A stretch of DNA of 8,533 bases, taken from the NCBI GenBank assembly GCA_031259035.1, contig JAIRLZ010000125.1:1-8533 (forward strand). Direction: 5' to 3'. Origin of the DNA: Treponema sp. (GTDB taxonomy: Bacteria > Spirochaetota > Spirochaetia > Treponematales > Breznakiellaceae). Under the pieces are notes generated by a model. The model made no database searches and was not told where the DNA came from. It saw nothing but the letters and a program-made list of their open reading frames with translations. Position numbers and translations under genes: made by a program. Positions 6,232 to 8,533 of the stretch are shown here, in pieces (position 1 is the stretch's first letter; each line of letters opens with the position of its first letter).

Positions 6232-7359
6232 ATGGCAAAACGGGACTACTATGAAGTGTTGGGCGTACAGAAAAACGCATCCAAAGACGATATAAAAAAA
6301 GCGTATCGAAAACTCGCGGTTCAATATCACCCTGATAAAAATCCGGGCGACAAGGGAGCCGAAGAAAAGTTCAAGGAAGCCACCGAAGCCTATGAAATTC
6401 TGGGCGATGAAGAAAAGAAGGCGGCCTACGATCAGTACGGTTTCGCCGGCGTTGACGGGATGAGCGGCGGGCAGGACTTTTCCCACTTCTCTCAGACATT
6501 CCGGGGGTTTGAGGACCTTTTTGGCGGCGATTTTTCCAGCATTTTCGACATGTTTGGTATGAGCGGCGGCTCGCGGCATTCAAACGGCGGCGGCGGCATA
6601 CGCCAAGGCGCCAACCTTCGCTATGACATAGAACTCCCGTTCAAAGATGCGGTATACGGCACCAAAGTCGAAATTCAATACACCCACAACGAACTCTGCG
6701 CATCCTGCAAGGGATCCGGGTCTTCAAGCGGAACAGGCAAGAAATCCTGCCCCACCTGCCACGGAAGCGGGCAAGTGCGGCGCAGTCAAGGTTTTTTCAC
6801 CATGGCGACGACCTGCCCGAACTGTAGGGGCGAAGGCGTCATTATAGAACACCCATGTTCGGGCTGCAACGGGTCCGGCGTTCAAAAAAAACGGCAAAAA
6901 CTCTCGGTTACCATTCCCGCCGGTGTGGAAAACGGCAAGCGCGTTATTGTTCCGAAGCAAGGCGACGCCGGTCAGAACGGGGGCGCGGCGGGCGATTTGT
7001 ACGTATTCATCAAGATAAAGCCCCACGAGTACTTCGAGCGCTATGGAAACGATCTGTACTGCGCGATTCCCATTTCTATCACGCAGGCCGCTCTCGGCTC
7101 AGAGATACGCATCACGACGCTTGATGGAAAAACCATCAAGGTGAAAGTCCCGGCGGGCAGCCAGAACAACAAACTTTTGCGGGTGCGGGATGAGGGGGTG
7201 CCGACGGGAAGCTACCACGGCGACCTTTATATTAAACTCATCGTCAAGGTGCCTGAAAAGCTCTCGAAGCGAAGCAAGGAATTGTTGGAAGAAATCTCCC
7301 GCGTTGAGGGCGAAGAAGAAAGCCCGAAACCGATACCGTTAGCCGCCTTGCAAGATTAG
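6232..7359 (+). CDS. dnaJ: DnaJ, Hsp40 co-chaperone
   Basis: DnaJ delivers substrates to DnaK and stimulates its ATPase activity. The 375-residue protein is a full type I DnaJ. It has a J domain (about 4-67) with the HPD motif at residues 33-35, and a Gly/Phe-rich region (about 70-122). Its zinc-binding domain has four CxxCxGxG motifs starting at Cys156, Cys173, Cys195 and Cys209. C-terminal substrate-binding domains run to about residue 345. The ATG at 6232 gives the usual MAKRDYYEVLGV start. The Shine-Dalgarno match is poor, just GAG about two bases from the start codon, and no earlier start fits in frame. The gene is 196 bases after dnaK, in the same direction, with two hairpins between. 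Its last codons overlap the probable carD promoter. Confidence 0.98.
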   Translation: MAKRDYYEVLGVQKNASKDDIKKAYRKLAVQYHPDKNPGDKGAEEKFKEATEAYEILGDEEKKAAYDQYGFAGVDGMSGGQDFSHFSQTFRGFEDLFGGDFSSIFDMFGMSGGSRHSNGGGGIRQGANLRYDIELPFKDAVYGTKVEIQYTHNELCASCKGSGSSSGTGKKSCPTCHGSGQVRRSQGFFTMATTCPNCRGEGVIIEHPCSGCNGSGVQKKRQKLSVTIPAGVENGKRVIVPKQGDAGQNGGAAGDLYVFIKIKPHEYFERYGNDLYCAIPISITQAALGSEIRITTLDGKTIKVKVPAGSQNNKLLRVRDEGVPTGSYHGDLYIKLIVKVPEKLSKRSKELLEEISRVEGEEESPKPIPLAALQD

Positions 7360-7365
7360 CGGCTA
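7340..7365. promoter_or_regulatory. Inverted repeat across the dnaJ stop and carD -35 box
   Basis: TAGCCGC (7340-7346) pairs perfectly with GCGGCTA (7359-7365), a 7-bp stem around a 12-base centre. The centre contains the palindrome CTTGCAAG (7347-7354) and the probable -35 box TTGCAA (7348-7353). The dnaJ stop codon (7357-7359) touches the right arm. No T-run follows, so it is a poor terminator. Its placement over a promoter suggests an operator, although RNA-level roles are equally open. Confidence 0.45.
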
Positions 7366-7376
7366 TGTGGTATAGT
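7348..7376 (+). promoter_or_regulatory. Probable carD promoter with extended -10
   Basis: TTGCAA (7348-7353), a 17-base spacer, and TATAGT (7371-7376) preceded by TGG give an extended -10 promoter (TGn motif at 7368-7370). The predicted transcription start is about 7382-7384, one to three bases before the carD ATG at 7385. The -35 box lies within the final codons of dnaJ. Confidence 0.55.
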
Positions 7377-7384
7377 ATCCATTA

Positions 7385-8002
7385 ATGAATATGGACTATG
7401 TACAGCCTGAATTCCATGTCGATCAGCAAGTTGTGTATCCCAGCCAGGGTGTGGGAAAGATCAAAGCCATAGAAAATAGAAACTTTAAGGGCGCCCAAAT
7501 CCCGTATTATGTCATTTATTTTGAAGTGTCCGACATGATAAGCATGATACCAGTGGAAAAAGCTTATGAATTGGGGATTAGACCTATTGTATCGCCGAAA
7601 GAAGCTGAGGAGGCGCTTAATTTTATCGGTGAAAAATACGATCCCATACCTTCTGATTGGAAGCTCCGGTATCAACTGAACCTTGACCTCCTCAAGAAAG
7701 GGAGCATCATGGATATTGCCGCTATTGTACGCTCTTTGTACCACCGCAGCCAGATAAAAGAACTCCCCATCATGGAAAGAAAATTGTACGATTCCGCAAA
7801 AAAGCTCATGGAAGATGAGATTGCTTTTTCCCTGAACAAAAATCATGAAGATGTTGAACGGATGATCTTTGAGCAACTGGAATGCACCGCTTTAGATGAA
7901 GAAACTGCCGGTTATGAGCCGGAAGAGGATATCGCCGGACTGGACGATGGCATTAATATAGAAGATAGCATAGATCCGATTGAAGAATTGCCCAATGAAT
8001 GA
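7385..8002 (+). CDS. carD: CarD/CdnL-family RNA polymerase-binding transcription regulator
   Basis: CarD proteins bind the RNA polymerase beta subunit and the upstream fork of the promoter to stabilise open complexes. This 205-residue protein has the N-terminal Tudor-like RNA polymerase-interaction domain (about 10-70, with VVYPSQGVGKI). A helical DNA-binding domain follows (about 75-150), including SDWKLRYQLNLDLL, where Trp92 matches the conserved fork-contacting tryptophan of CarD. Residues 163-205 form a tail with 17 Asp/Glu and no Lys or Arg, beyond the usual end of the family. Start choice is uncertain: ATG at 7385 or the in-frame ATG at 7391. Neither has a Shine-Dalgarno sequence. The gene is 25 bases after dnaJ and overlaps ispD by 8 bases. 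It looks AT-richer than its neighbours. A CarD-type protein (LtpA) is known in Borrelia. Confidence 0.92.
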   Translation: MNMDYVQPEFHVDQQVVYPSQGVGKIKAIENRNFKGAQIPYYVIYFEVSDMISMIPVEKAYELGIRPIVSPKEAEEALNFIGEKYDPIPSDWKLRYQLNLDLLKKGSIMDIAAIVRSLYHRSQIKELPIMERKLYDSAKKLMEDEIAFSLNKNHEDVERMIFEQLECTALDEETAGYEPEEDIAGLDDGINIEDSIDPIEELPNE

Positions 8003-8533
8003 CGGGCCTTCCATTGCGGCTGTTATTTGCGCGGCAGGAGATTCTTCCCGCATGGGCGGCGTAAAAAAAGAGTACCGGAAACTGGACGCGCTTGACGATG
8101 AAGGAAAGCCCCTCACTGTGCTTGGATCCGCGGTTTCCGCGTTCGCCGCGTCGCCTCGTATTGACACTATCGTGATAACGGTTCCGGTTGCGCCTGAAAT
8201 CGGGGAATATAAAGCGAGAGAAGCCCTGCCGTCTCGATTTTTGCAAAGCGACGGAAAATCTGCCGCTGTTCCACAGGCGCTTTTTGTTCCGGGCGGCAGT
8301 TCCAGACGCATGTCCGTTCATCATGCGCTTTCGTTGCTCGCCGCTTACTATCCCGATTATGTGCTGATTCACGACGGGGCGCGTCCCTGGGTGGACCTTG
8401 ACCTTATTGAGCGGACGATTGACGCGGCGCTGGCGCACAAGGCGGTAGTCCCCGTTGTACCGCTTGTCGAGACGCCCAAAGAAATCAGCGGCGCCGGCGG
8501 GCGCCATGATGTAAAAATCATCACACGGCACTT
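7995..8533 (+). CDS. ispD: IspD, MEP cytidylyltransferase, 3' end outside the window
   Basis: IspD couples 2-C-methyl-D-erythritol 4-phosphate to CTP in the non-mevalonate isoprenoid pathway. The 179 visible codons cover most of a typical enzyme of about 230 residues. The nucleotide-binding loop is AAGDSSRMG (13-21), followed by KKEYRKL with the probable catalytic lysine near residue 25. GGSSRRMSVHHAL (100-112) matches the conserved Ser-Val segment, IHDGARPWV (125-133) carries the metal-binding Asp127, and VPLVETPKEI (155-164) matches the family's VxDTxK region. The loop has Ser17 where the E. coli enzyme has Gly18, and Gly replaces Ala in HDAARP. ATG at 7995 overlaps the carD stop (ATGAATGA, 8 bases), so translation is probably coupled. 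An IspDF fusion cannot be excluded because the 3' end is missing. A sugar-phosphate nucleotidyltransferase is less likely given HDGARP. Confidence 0.9.
   Translation, partial: MNDGPSIAAVICAAGDSSRMGGVKKEYRKLDALDDEGKPLTVLGSAVSAFAASPRIDTIVITVPVAPEIGEYKAREALPSRFLQSDGKSAAVPQALFVPGGSSRRMSVHHALSLLAAYYPDYVLIHDGARPWVDLDLIERTIDAALAHKAVVPVVPLVETPKEISGAGGRHDVKIITRH

Overview
The window most likely comes from a spirochaete, and a Treponema-type genome (for example a termite-gut treponeme) is the best guess. The reasons are the order grpE-dnaK-dnaJ followed by a CarD-family regulator and ispD, and a very long ankyrin-repeat protein with a relaxed, spirochaete-style lipobox. This assignment is inference from gene content, because no rRNA or other marker lies in the window. 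Coding regions are moderately GC-rich; the carD gene looks AT-richer than its neighbours.

Layout. Positions 1-417 hold no convincing gene. They start with a tandem array of a 14-bp unit (about 8.4 copies, 5-122), whose right edge folds into a terminator-like hairpin, and a second GC-rich hairpin with a T-run follows (242-280). Positions 418-3225 on the minus strand encode a 935-residue ankyrin-repeat lipoprotein with about 25 repeats, arranged partly as a three-repeat super-unit and carrying an internal segmental duplication. A 236-bp divergent intergenic region (3226-3461) holds a good housekeeping-type promoter for the rightward genes and a cluster of short repeats and palindromes. No CIRCE element was seen there. 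Rightward genes then run grpE (3462-4079), dnaK (4101-6035), a 196-bp gap with two hairpins, dnaJ (6232-7359), carD (7385-8002) and ispD (from 7995, cut by the right edge).

How the genes work together. DnaK, DnaJ and the exchange factor GrpE form the complete Hsp70 folding machine, here encoded together. grpE and dnaK are tightly linked. dnaJ is separated by a structured spacer that may set its level independently. carD encodes an RNA polymerase-binding regulator and has its own probable promoter overlapping the end of dnaJ. Its stop overlaps the ispD start by 8 bases, so a non-mevalonate isoprenoid enzyme is probably co-translated with it. The left-hand ankyrin gene is divergent from the chaperone genes and nothing ties it to them functionally.

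I found no clear new defence or mobile system. The points most worth a second look are the 14-bp array, the super-repeat architecture of the ankyrin lipoprotein, and the carD promoter. That promoter sits inside an inverted repeat and would give an almost leaderless message.
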